Shown piece by piece: positions 57,314 to 64,000 of a DNA stretch of 64,000 nt (the stretch's first letter is position 1; each line of letters begins with the position of its first letter). The notes under the pieces are model-generated. The model saw only the letters and a program-made list of their open reading frames with translations, did no database searches and was not told the DNA's origin. The position numbers were made by a program, and so were the translations under genes. The stretch is from Bordetella parapertussis (GTDB taxonomy: Bacteria > Pseudomonadota > Gammaproteobacteria > Burkholderiales > SG8-41): positions 62,001 through 126,000 of the forward strand of contig CAMATZ010000010.1 of assembly GCA_945861275.1 (NCBI GenBank), written 5' to 3'.

Positions 57314-58294
57314 ATGCGCATCCTTTCATGGCCTCTGCTGACAGTGGTTTTTGTGCTTGATTCGCCAGCCATAGCCGCCGAGTGGAAGCCCGCCAGCCCG
57401 ATTGAAATCATCGTCCCCAATGCGCCCGGCGGCGGCAATGATGCGGTGGGACGGCTGTTGCAGCGCACCTGGCAGGAGCGCAAACTGACAGCTGTACCCG
57501 GCGTGGTGGTCAACAAGACGGGCGGCGGTGGCACGGTCGCGCTCAATTATTTGACCCAAAAGGCGAACGACCCGCACGCGATGGCAGTGGTGTCGATCAC
57601 ACAACAATTGAACTACATCGCCGGTAGCAGTGCGTTGCGGCACCGTGATTTTACGCCGCTGACGGTGATGATCGGCGATTTTATCGGCTTTGCGGTGCGC
57701 GCGGATTCGCCCATCACCAGCGGGCGCGATTTAATCGAGCGTTTAAAAAAAGATCCGTCAGCGCTCTCCGCCGGCGTCACCGCCATCGGCGGCAACAACC
57801 ATATCGCTTACGTGCTGGCCGCGCGCGCCGCTGGCGCGGACCCACGTAAGTTGAAAACGCCGGTGTTTCAGTCGTCGGGTGAATCGCTGACAGCGTTGCT
57901 CGGCGGTCACATTGATCTGCACATGGGCAGCGTCGGGCCGCTGACCAAACATCTCGAAGCCGGGCGTGTGCGCATCGTAGCCGTCACCTCCGACCAGCGA
58001 TTGTCCGGCCCATTCGCGATTATTCCGACGTGGAAGGAGCAAAGCATCGCCGGCACCTTCAACACCTGGCGCGGCCTGTGGGCGCCAAAGGGACTGAGCG
58101 CCGAACAAATTGCCTATTGGGACGAGGTGCTGGAAAAAGTGTCGCGTGATGCGCTATGGAGAGAAACGCTGGCAGCCAATCATTGGGAAAGCGATTATCG
58201 CAACAGCCGCGACACCATGCGTTATCTCGACGCCGTGCATATGGAGTTGCGCGATGTGCTGAAGGATTTGGGGTTGGCCAAGCGGCTGGATTAG
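57314..58294 (+). CDS. Bug-type tripartite tricarboxylate transporter receptor
   Basis: This is a 326-residue periplasmic binding protein. The signal peptide ends near residue 21 (SPAIAAEW). The mature N-terminus SPIEIIVPNAPGGGNDAVGR is the family hallmark, followed by VVNKTGGGGTVALNYL and HIDLHMGSVGPLTKHLEAGR. Bug proteins bind organic acids or amides, often without a dedicated transporter nearby, as here. It shares a 144-base divergent region with the TauD-family gene and may take up its substrate or product. Confidence 0.9.
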   Translation: MRILSWPLLTVVFVLDSPAIAAEWKPASPIEIIVPNAPGGGNDAVGRLLQRTWQERKLTAVPGVVVNKTGGGGTVALNYLTQKANDPHAMAVVSITQQLNYIAGSSALRHRDFTPLTVMIGDFIGFAVRADSPITSGRDLIERLKKDPSALSAGVTAIGGNNHIAYVLAARAAGADPRKLKTPVFQSSGESLTALLGGHIDLHMGSVGPLTKHLEAGRVRIVAVTSDQRLSGPFAIIPTWKEQSIAGTFNTWRGLWAPKGLSAEQIAYWDEVLEKVSRDALWRETLAANHWESDYRNSRDTMRYLDAVHMELRDVLKDLGLAKRLD

Positions 58295-58386
58295 CAGTAA
58301 CAACAGTTGAAAACAAAAAATCAATAAGGTGGCGGAGATGTCCAAGGGTGCCGTGGGCGATTTGTCTTTTGACCGTGGGTGTCGGC

Positions 58387-59673
58387 ATGGATGATCCTGC
58401 TTTGTCCGGCCAGCAATGGGTGACGAGCTGGGCGGCGTCGGTGCAGGGGCCGTATCCGCTGGGCAATTCGTCGGCGCAGCCGGACATGAGCCGTGTGTTT
58501 CCGGTGCCGGTCAACGGCGCGCGTGATCAATCGTTTCGGCTGATTGTGCGGCCGACCTTGTGGGGGCGCGAGACGCGCGTCCGCCTGTCCAATGCGCTGG
58601 GTAGCAGGCCGGTGACCTTCGACGGCGTTTATGTGGGCTTGCAGAATTCCGGGGCGCAAGTGACTGTTGCTACGAATCGCGCGGTTACTTTCGGCGGTAA
58701 ACCGGGTGTGACGGTTGCGCCTGGACAGTCGGTGTGGAGCGACGCCGTGACGCTGCCGTTTGTGCGTGATGCGGCAGCGAATGAACTCGCCGGACGCAAA
58801 CTCGCGGTGAGCTTTCATGTGGTTGGCGACAGCGGGCCGATGACCTGGCACGCCAAGGCGTTGCAATCCTCGTATGTCACCTGGCCGGGCGCGGGCGCGA
58901 AGGGGCATGAAGAAGCCGAGGGATCATTTCCGTTTGCCACTGCCGCGTGGTACTTCCTCGACGCACTCGACATGCGCTGCGCGGACGACGCGTATGCCGT
59001 GGTGGCGTTCGGTGATTCGATTACGGATGGCACAGGGTCAACCATCAACGGTGATGACCGCTGGCCCGATGTGCTCGAGCGCAGACTGCGCGCGGCGTAC
59101 GGCAATCGTATCTCGGTGGTGAACGCGGGTATCGGCGGCAATCAAGTGCTGGGGCCCGCGGTGTATCCGCCGCCCACGCCCCTTTCACCATTCGCCGGCG
59201 GGCCGTCCGCGTTGTCGCGGCTGGAGCGCGATGTACTGACGCTGTCAGGCGTGCGCGTGGTGATCTGGCTCGAAGGCACCAACGACTTTAGCCGCAACGG
59301 CAATGCGCCCTATGCGGCAGTGGCGCAAGGCATGCGTGACGGTGTGGCGCGTATGCGTACGCAACTACTTGGGGTGCGGGTGATAGGCGCGACGGCAGTG
59401 TCCGCGCTGGGCGCAAGCAACCCGGCACATGGTTTCCAGGAGCAGGACGACAAGCGCCGGCAGTTGAACGCGTTCATTCGCACCTCGGGTGTGTTTGACG
59501 GCGTTGCCGATTTCGACCCGGTGGTTACCGATCCGCAGAGCGGCGCGATGCGCGCCGAGTTCGTGCCCGACAACACCGTTGGCGGCGCGGGTGACAAGCT
59601 GCACCCGAACCGCCTGGGTTACCTGGCGATGGGCACCGCAATCGATCTCAAACTGCTTGCGCTCACGCGGTAG
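58387..59673 (+). CDS. SGNH/GDSL-family hydrolase
   Basis: This 428-residue esterase-like protein starts at the ATG at 58387. A GTG at 58348 would add a short hydrophobic N-terminus (PWAICLLTVGVG) that could be part of a signal peptide, so the true start is uncertain. An N-terminal beta domain (about 1-190) precedes the SGNH core, with block I VVAFGDSITDGTGS (Ser211), block II GIGGNQVLG, block III EGTNDF and block V GDKLHPNRLGY (Asp403, His406). It probably deacylates carbohydrate or lipid esters outside the cytoplasm. It converges with the CDGSH gene. Confidence 0.87.
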   Translation: MDDPALSGQQWVTSWAASVQGPYPLGNSSAQPDMSRVFPVPVNGARDQSFRLIVRPTLWGRETRVRLSNALGSRPVTFDGVYVGLQNSGAQVTVATNRAVTFGGKPGVTVAPGQSVWSDAVTLPFVRDAAANELAGRKLAVSFHVVGDSGPMTWHAKALQSSYVTWPGAGAKGHEEAEGSFPFATAAWYFLDALDMRCADDAYAVVAFGDSITDGTGSTINGDDRWPDVLERRLRAAYGNRISVVNAGIGGNQVLGPAVYPPPTPLSPFAGGPSALSRLERDVLTLSGVRVVIWLEGTNDFSRNGNAPYAAVAQGMRDGVARMRTQLLGVRVIGATAVSALGASNPAHGFQEQDDKRRQLNAFIRTSGVFDGVADFDPVVTDPQSGAMRAEFVPDNTVGGAGDKLHPNRLGYLAMGTAIDLKLLALTR

Positions 59674-59675
59674 GG

Positions 59676-59912
59676 TTACAGCGATTTATGCGTGCCGTCG
59701 CAAAACGGCGGGTTCTTGGTTTGTTTGCAGCCGCACAGCCATTTTTTCTCGGCCTGGGTGACGGTGAATTTATTCGGCTTGAATTCACCGCCTTTGTGCG
59801 AGCCGTCGCAAAACGGCTGCTTTTTCGACAATCCGCAGGCGCACCATGAATAATCGCCGGCAGCAAGATCGACGCCGTAAGGTGCTTTTTGCGCGCAAGT
59901 AGGTTCACTCAT
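59676..59912 (-). CDS. Double CDGSH iron-sulfur domain protein
   Basis: This is a 78-residue protein with two CDGSH clusters: Cys24, Cys26, Cys35 and His39 (CACGLSKKQPFCDGSH), and Cys60, Cys62, Cys71 and His75 (CGCKQTKNPPFCDGTH). Each should bind a 2Fe-2S cluster with one His ligand, as in mitoNEET-type proteins. It is a soluble small protein with no signal. The two-base gap to the convergent SGNH gene leaves no terminator space. Confidence 0.93.
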   Translation of the reverse strand: MSEPTCAQKAPYGVDLAAGDYSWCACGLSKKQPFCDGSHKGGEFKPNKFTVTQAEKKWLCGCKQTKNPPFCDGTHKSL

Positions 59913-59989
59913 AAGAGTCCTTTCGTTGATGAAGATGTGCCATGCCTATCATGGCATACTGAGCGTGTCTTGTCTGAAAGGAGCGCGTG

Positions 59990-60205
59990 ATGAAAAGCTT
60001 ATCCGCGATAATTTTTACCATGGGTGCATTCGCATTGACCGGCTGCGGAGTTGAAGTGGCTACCACGGCTGCCACCAGCGCGGCGATCAAAAAGCAGGAA
60101 ATGGATGCCGCGAAAAAGACCAGGGAAATGCTGGATAAAAAAATCGATGAGGCGGCTCAAGCTATGAAGCAACGCGCCGAACAGCAGAGCAACGCGGACA
60201 AGTAG
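59990..60205 (+). CDS. Small lipoprotein
   Basis: From the ATG at 59990 (AAAGGAG upstream) this is a 71-residue protein. The signal has a lipobox LTGC, so Cys20 would be lipidated. The mature part is a short Ala/Thr-rich linker followed by a charged amphipathic helix (KKTREMLDKKIDEAAQAMKQ) that could form a coiled coil. Function unknown. The 267-bp inverted-repeat element starts four bases after its stop. Confidence 0.75.
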   Translation: MKSLSAIIFTMGAFALTGCGVEVATTAATSAAIKKQEMDAAKKTREMLDKKIDEAAQAMKQRAEQQSNADK

Positions 60206-60208
60206 GCC

Positions 60209-60475
60209 AGGGCCTGTTAACAATTAATTCGCGAGCGCGCCAGGGACGATTGGGTATGGTAAATAAGGAGCCAATGGAAATCATATCGCTGTGGCGTATA
60301 AAGGAAATCGTGCTATCTACCACCCAATCGCCCTGGCCCTACGGGTTGCTGCCCCAATCGCCGCTTGCTGCGTTGCTTGCCTTGGCAATATTCGCGATAT
60401 TGCCTGCGGCAAGCGCCTTGCCAGCGACGATTGGGACTAGCAACACATCTCACGAATCAATTGTTAACAGGCCCT
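60209..60475. mobile_element. 267-bp inverted-repeat (MITE-like) element
   Basis: The 27-bp terminal inverted repeats (60209-60235 and 60449-60475) differ at two positions and read AGGGCCTGTTAACAATT inwards. The inside holds four copies of CGATTGGG, two direct and two inverted, plus AT-rich hairpin-forming sequence (GGCAATATTCGCGATATTGCC). No clear target-site duplication is visible and no transposase is encoded; the 75-codon ORF inside is probably chance. Confidence 0.6.
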
Positions 60476-60519
60476 AATGTACCGCTTGTCGGCCAGAGCC
60501 GCCGTTGACGACACGACCG

Positions 60520-60560
60520 AAAAAGGTCCGCTATAGGTTCACAGCAGACAATTGCGGACC
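60520..60560 (-). terminator. Terminator-like hairpin after the cupin-rubredoxin gene
   Basis: On the minus strand, GGTCCGC and GCGGACC form a perfect 7-bp stem around a 22-base loop, followed by five T. It is eight bases past the stop of the cupin-rubredoxin gene. The large loop makes it a less certain terminator. Confidence 0.5.
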
Positions 60561-60567
60561 ACAGACA

Positions 60568-61491
60568 TCACAATTCGAGCAGCTCGAACCCGTTCTTGTC
60601 AGCGGCACAGTCCGGACAGGTCCAGTCCTCCGGCACGTCTTCCCAGTGCGTTCCAGGCGCGATGCCGTCCTCCGGCACGCCCTTTATCTCCTCGTAGGCA
60701 AACGCGCACAGCGTGCACTTGAATGATCTCTCGCCGGGTTTAGCGCCCTTGGCAGCGACGTCTGACTGCGTCACTGGGTTGGGGAATCTGACGATGAGCC
60801 CTTCCAGCCCCTCGGCCCCCGCGCGAATCTCATAGGGTCCCTCCTTGTTTGAGACGTACACCAACGTCATCGCCTTCGCTTCTTTCTTGTCGTGAATCAG
60901 GCTGCCCTTTTGCACCACGACGAACAATCCTTCCCCGATCGAGGGTTCCGGGGTGAGCGCCGTCGTGCCCGGCTTCATGCACAACGTGTAGGTCGCGAGC
61001 CCATGCTTGTCTTGTAGCTCTGGAACCGCTAGCAGCATTACGCTTTCCGCGCCCATGTCCGGGAACCTCACGTCGTGCGTGACTTGCCATGGATTGCGGT
61101 CGGGCATCTGGTTGAGCTGGGCGATCGCCTCAGCGTCGTGCTGCGCGCCGGTATCGGGACGGGAACGGATGATCAGACAGGTCAGACTGCTGTCGTCGGC
61201 GGCCGTGAACGGGCCGTAAGGTGTGTGGGGCCGCGAAAAATGGACGCTGTTGGTCTTGATGTCATGGCGCCCCAGTTTGCCCCTGCCGCCGAGCATGATC
61301 TGGTACTGCGGGACGTCGTGGAAATGCGGCGTAGAGAGTCGGCCGGGTGCGAACGTGACCAGCGAGGCGAGAGGCAGGTCCGGGTTGCCGCGTTTCCCCA
61401 GCAATGGAGTCGAGACGTTTCTAGAGCCATCGACGCCGGTCCTGGTGACTTGATTCACTTTCGCATCGTCATACGCAATCACGGTTGCCAT
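60568..61491 (-). CDS. Cupin-like protein fused to C-terminal rubredoxin domain
   Basis: This 307-residue protein starts at the ATG at 61491 (GGGAGAAC upstream; a longer frame is not supported). Residues 40-245 look like a bicupin-like beta barrel: TPHFHDVPQYQIMLGGRG gives His56, His58 and Gln62 as a possible metal site, and a second half has GLFVVVQKGSLIH. Residues 256-307 are a complete rubredoxin domain with Cys259, Cys262, Cys292 and Cys295 and the IAPGTHWEDVPEDWTCPDC signature. Fusion of an electron-transfer rubredoxin to a cupin barrel is unusual and suggests a self-contained redox enzyme. Cupin assignment is by pattern only; rubredoxin is certain. Confidence 0.8.
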   Translation of the reverse strand: MATVIAYDDAKVNQVTRTGVDGSRNVSTPLLGKRGNPDLPLASLVTFAPGRLSTPHFHDVPQYQIMLGGRGKLGRHDIKTNSVHFSRPHTPYGPFTAADDSSLTCLIIRSRPDTGAQHDAEAIAQLNQMPDRNPWQVTHDVRFPDMGAESVMLLAVPELQDKHGLATYTLCMKPGTTALTPEPSIGEGLFVVVQKGSLIHDKKEAKAMTLVYVSNKEGPYEIRAGAEGLEGLIVRFPNPVTQSDVAAKGAKPGERSFKCTLCAFAYEEIKGVPEDGIAPGTHWEDVPEDWTCPDCAADKNGFELLEL

Positions 61492-61588
61492 TTCGTTCTC
61501 CCTGTGTGTGCACTTGCCGCTCGCCCCGCCCATCAAGGCGGAAGCCACTATTCATGAAGAGCGGAAAACCCATTTAGTATAATGCGAG

Positions 61589-62419
61589 CTACGGGGTCGT
61601 GTGCTTGCGTACGAACTCTTTCATCCGGTCGAGCGCGCGCGCCGCATACGGGGCATTCGGCTTGCCGGTCATGAAACCGTGGTCGGCGCCCTCGTAGATC
61701 TGCAATTCGGCGTGCCCGCCGGCCTTGTTGTAGTCGGCGACAAAACTGCGCATCAGCTCCACCGGGACCCACTCGTCTCTGTCGCCGCCAAATACCAGCG
61801 CCGGCGGCAGCGCGCATTTCTCGCCTCGCTTCAGCATCGTCGGCGGCGCCGCCTCGGCATGCGCCTCTTCGGTCAGCCAGAACGTGTCGTGGTGATGCAC
61901 CAGATCCTGTTTGCCGGCCTGCTTCGCCAGGTTGTAGCGCAGCAGCGGGTCGAGCACGCCCCAACCGGAGATTACCCAGGCCTGCGTCGCATCGACGCCG
62001 GCCGGGCCCGGCAGAATCGTGTAACGCGGATCGGTCGGCCGCATCGCGGCCAGCAGCACCTGATGCCCGCCGCTCGACGTGCCGAATGAGCCGACCCATT
62101 CGGGGCGGCTGCCGAACGAACGCGCATTCGCCTTCAGCCAGCGGATGCCCAGGTTGATGTCCTGGATCGAGCCGGGATGAGGTGCCACCGGCGGCATGCG
62201 AAAATCGATCGAGGCGACGAAGATGCCGCTTTCGGCCAGCGCCTTGGCCATGAAGTCGTTGTCTGTGCGATCCTTGCTGGTCCAGGCACCGCCGTGCACC
62301 TGCAATGCTGCAGGAAACGGCCCGGTGCCCGCCGGCCGGTACAGGCGAGCAAGCATGCCCCGCTGATATTCGACATCCTCGACGGTGATGGCGTGACTGG
62401 CGACGATCGTATCGGGCAT
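61589..62419 (-). CDS. Alpha/beta hydrolase
   Basis: From the ATG at 62419 (AAAGGAGAAAG upstream) this is a 276-residue protein. The oxyanion motif is HGGAW (residues 42-46). The nucleophile elbow is GTSSG with Ser115. The acid lies in GGDRDEWVP and the His in EGADHGF. It belongs to the HSL/BD-FAE-like esterase group acting on small esters or amides. It is 97 bases upstream of the cupin-rubredoxin gene on the same strand and may be cotranscribed with it. A longer ORF overlaps in another frame, but the family motifs lie only in this one. Confidence 0.88.
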   Translation of the reverse strand: MPDTIVASHAITVEDVEYQRGMLARLYRPAGTGPFPAALQVHGGAWTSKDRTDNDFMAKALAESGIFVASIDFRMPPVAPHPGSIQDINLGIRWLKANARSFGSRPEWVGSFGTSSGGHQVLLAAMRPTDPRYTILPGPAGVDATQAWVISGWGVLDPLLRYNLAKQAGKQDLVHHHDTFWLTEEAHAEAAPPTMLKRGEKCALPPALVFGGDRDEWVPVELMRSFVADYNKAGGHAELQIYEGADHGFMTGKPNAPYAARALDRMKEFVRKHTTP

Positions 62420-62576
62420 GGCTTTCTCCTTTGGAATCGGTGAGGCGAATAGGAAAAGCAAACGCTTTTCTTGGACTGACTGCGACTATATGGCCAGTCC
62501 GGGAGGCCGTCAATCGCGACGTGGTGACGGAAAACTCCCCGCGCGCGATGGCTACTCGAGTTGTTCATCGGTGCGA

Positions 62577-62750
62577 ATGGCTTCACTTCGAAGCAGTCTG
62601 ATCGCTTCGCGCGAGCGGGAAGCAAAACTGGATCGTCTCCGGCGTTGCGCAACCGCTAAGCACATCGCCACTCTGTCGATCCTCAATGCTATCTTGAGCG
62701 TGCTTGCGGTTTCGACGCTCGCCTACTTCTGGGCGATGTTCTTCTTCTGA
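62577..62750 (+). CDS. Possible small membrane protein
   Basis: This is a 57-codon ORF with a basic, charged N-terminus (MASLRSSLIASREREAKLDR) and one C-terminal hydrophobic helix (LSILNAILSVLAVSTLAYFW). No strong ribosome-binding site is seen, and the frame stays open upstream. The charged-then-hydrophobic pattern is compatible with a tail-anchored peptide, but no family is recognised. Confidence 0.3.
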   Translation: MASLRSSLIASREREAKLDRLRRCATAKHIATLSILNAILSVLAVSTLAYFWAMFFF

Positions 62751-62901
62751 ACGCCCACGGCGCCGAAGAAACGACGTGGAAAGCGCTGCGGGCTGCCACT
62801 GATGACCTGTCACGGAATGCAGCTTTTTACTTGAACAACACCTTCAAGGCCATTACCCGCCAGTGCGTTTTATTCTGTATCCCTAGCTGTGTCCCTGAAA
62901 C

Positions 62902-62934
62902 AAAAATGACCTACGCAAAATTGACGTAAGTCAT
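62902..62934 (-). terminator. Terminator of tRNA-Pro(GGG)
   Basis: On the minus strand just past the tRNA, ATGACTTACG and CGTAGGTCAT form a stem with a 9-base loop and one mismatch, followed by a run of T. The position 9-10 bases after the CCA end suits a tRNA transcript terminator. The rest of the 62751-62943 gap shows nothing else. Confidence 0.7.
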
Positions 62935-62943
62935 TGAATTTAC

Positions 62944-63020
<77 letters not shown>

Positions 63021-63028
63021 ATGCAGGG

Positions 63029-63034
63029 ATTATA
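63029..63034 (-). promoter_or_regulatory. -10 element of tRNA-Pro(GGG)
   Basis: A perfect TATAAT on the minus strand ends eight bases before the tRNA 5' end, with discriminator CCCTGCAT. The -35 region is poorly matched. Confidence 0.5.
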
Positions 63035-63072
63035 TCACCATGGTTCAGCACCACGGTTCGCAGCAGAGCTGC

Positions 63073-64000
63073 TTAAAATACCAACGCCATGCCCGCTGAT
63101 ACGCGGTTGTCGCCGCGCTGGCGCGTGCCGCCGCCGGTGAGTATGTTGGCAACATCAAAGCGCAGGCTCAGGCTCTTGCCATAGTTCAGACGTAAGCCCA
63201 CGCCGACATCCGACACGGATTGGTTCGTCGTCTCACCAGGCAACGGTTGATTACGCGAAACCTGCCCGTATTCATAGAAGCCCACCATGCGCAGGCGAAT
63301 TGCGCTGGGCAGCCCTGCCAGCGACGCGAGTTCGGGCGTATACAATTCCAACTGACTGACAACACCTTTGTCGTTACTGATTTCGCGCACCAGGAATCCG
63401 CGCAATGAATCCGGACCACCGACGCCAAATTGCTCGCCTGAAACCAGCGCGTCACGCGTGTACTGACCGGTGACTGCCGCGCGCGCCTGCCAGTCTTTCG
63501 CGAACGTCGTCTGGTAGCCGACACCCGCGCGGTAAATCACGTAGTGGTCCGTTGCGTTGGCGCGTGAACGTGCGAAATCCGCCGCTGTTCCATCGTTGCC
63601 GCCAGGCACATTCGCCGAAACACCGAGATTGAAGTTAAGTTCCGACGATGAATCGCGATACGTCCCGTTATAAGTCAGGCTTACAGGGCGTATGGTGATA
63701 TCGGGCACCAACCCCGCGCCGCCGGCGCCAAAGGTGACGTCATTGTGGAACGCGCGGTAGTCAATGCTCAGCGACAGTTTCTGGTCGATCCTGCCCAGCT
63801 TGGGAAGATAGTAGTTCCACTTGGCGCCAAAAATAGAGCCGCTACCCGCCACATTAAACAAGCCCTGCACCACGCCGGAATTTACGTCCGAGTAGCCTGC
63901 GAAGAAATCAAACGAACTGTTCAGGCGGTAGACCGGCGCGCGATAACCGATGCCATAGATGCTGACCTTGTTGGGGTGCGATGGCGAGGTAATGTATTGC
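63073..64000 (-). CDS. TpsB/ShlB-FhaC-like outer-membrane transporter, C-terminal part (5' end outside window)
   Basis: The frame is open through the right edge, so the GTG at 63873 is internal. About 309 residues of the C-terminal beta barrel are visible, with alternating polar/aromatic strands, the segment [15 protein letters not shown] (the VRGY-like motif of TpsB/Omp85 barrels) and a C-terminal Phe (GMALVF) for BAM recognition. TpsB proteins export large TpsA adhesins or hemolysins through the outer membrane. The POTRA region and any TpsA partner would lie beyond the window. The stop is 52 bases from the tRNA gene. Confidence 0.8.
   Translation of the reverse strand, partial: QYITSPSHPNKVSIYGIGYRAPVYRLNSSFDFFAGYSDVNSGVVQGLFNVAGSGSIFGAKWNYYLPKLGRIDQKLSLSIDYRAFHNDVTFGAGGAGLVPDITIRPVSLTYNGTYRDSSSELNFNLGVSANVPGGNDGTAADFARSRANATDHYVIYRAGVGYQTTFAKDWQARAAVTGQYTRDALVSGEQFGVGGPDSLRGFLVREISNDKGVVSQLELYTPELASLAGLPSAIRLRMVGFYEYGQVSRNQPLPGETTNQSVSDVGVGLRLNYGKSLSLRFDVANILTGGGTRQRGDNRVSAGMALVF

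Noticed and set aside
60250-60477. A 75-codon plus-strand ORF inside the 267-bp element
   Set aside because: Its end is built from the terminal inverted repeat and it has no ribosome-binding site or similarity; probably chance.
61548-62513. A 321-codon ORF on the minus strand overlapping the alpha/beta hydrolase gene
   Set aside because: It has no recognisable domain, is Arg/Gly-rich as expected of an out-of-frame GC-rich reading, and the hydrolase motifs (HGGAW, GTSSG, GADHGF) are all in the other frame.

Overview
The window is about 60% GC and looks like the chromosome of a betaproteobacterium. The support is content and order: rplU-rpmA-obgE-proB-CNP1-like, ispB followed by tRNA-Pro and pilSR, purM-purN next to DUF3108 proteins, and a Bug-type tricarboxylate receptor. 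I cannot name the genus. Most of the window is ordinary, dense core chromosome. Accessory content lies mainly between about 41.2 and 62.8 kb.

Layout, left to right. (1) 0-6.3 kb: a DUF4129/DUF4350/MoxR/DUF58 cluster, a small membrane protein with a pilin-like C-terminal helix, radC, and rpmB-rpmG ended by a symmetric terminator. (2) 6.3-13.8 kb, minus strand: a fatty acid desaturase, an MscS channel, and the run purM-purN-DUF3108-DUF3108-rsmB. (3) 13.8-23.8 kb: leuA with a possible leucine-rich leader, DUF2069, a HugZ-like protein, a luciferase-like flavoenzyme, WrbA-like, YihY, a lytic transglycosylase, proS, a SpeE-like protein and rppH. (4) 23.9-27.7 kb: a CBS protein, then a promoter-led run of a short rubrerythrin, a two-cluster Fe-S/CCG protein, DUF3501 and a CNP1-like exported protein. 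(5) 27.7-36.1 kb: proB, obgE, rpmA, rplU, ispB, tRNA-Pro(CGG), pilS-pilR and ampD. (6) 36.1-41.6 kb: nrdA-nrdB preceded by two NrdR-like boxes at helical spacing, then DUF2442 and a lysine-rich histone H1-like protein. (7) 41.6-45.4 kb: a phnD-phnC-phnE-phnE type ABC transporter. (8) 45.4-57.2 kb: eleven minus-strand genes, namely three tandem exported M20 peptidases, threonine aldolase, a TPP enzyme, a CoxG/SRPBCC protein, a HAD phosphatase, a class II aldolase, a DUF2946-like protein, an oxaloacetate decarboxylase-like enzyme and a TauD dioxygenase. (9) 57.3-64 kb: a Bug receptor, an SGNH hydrolase, a double-CDGSH protein, a small lipoprotein, a cupin-rubredoxin fusion, an alpha/beta hydrolase, tRNA-Pro(GGG) and the C-terminal part of a TpsB-like outer-membrane transporter that runs off the window.

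Three palindromic elements lie between genes in the accessory part: a 187-bp MITE-like element bounded by TA dinucleotides, a 267-bp element with 27-bp inverted ends, and a CGCAAAG-rich inverted repeat. The functional theme of the accessory region is uptake and breakdown of organic acids, amino-acid conjugates or phosphonate-like compounds. No single pathway can be assigned from sequence alone. I found no CRISPR array, prophage, toxin-antitoxin pair or intact transposase. The observations most worth follow-up are the cupin-rubredoxin fusion, the putative leuA leader, the two MITE-like elements, the rubrerythrin/Fe-S/DUF3501 run and the triplicated M20 peptidases.
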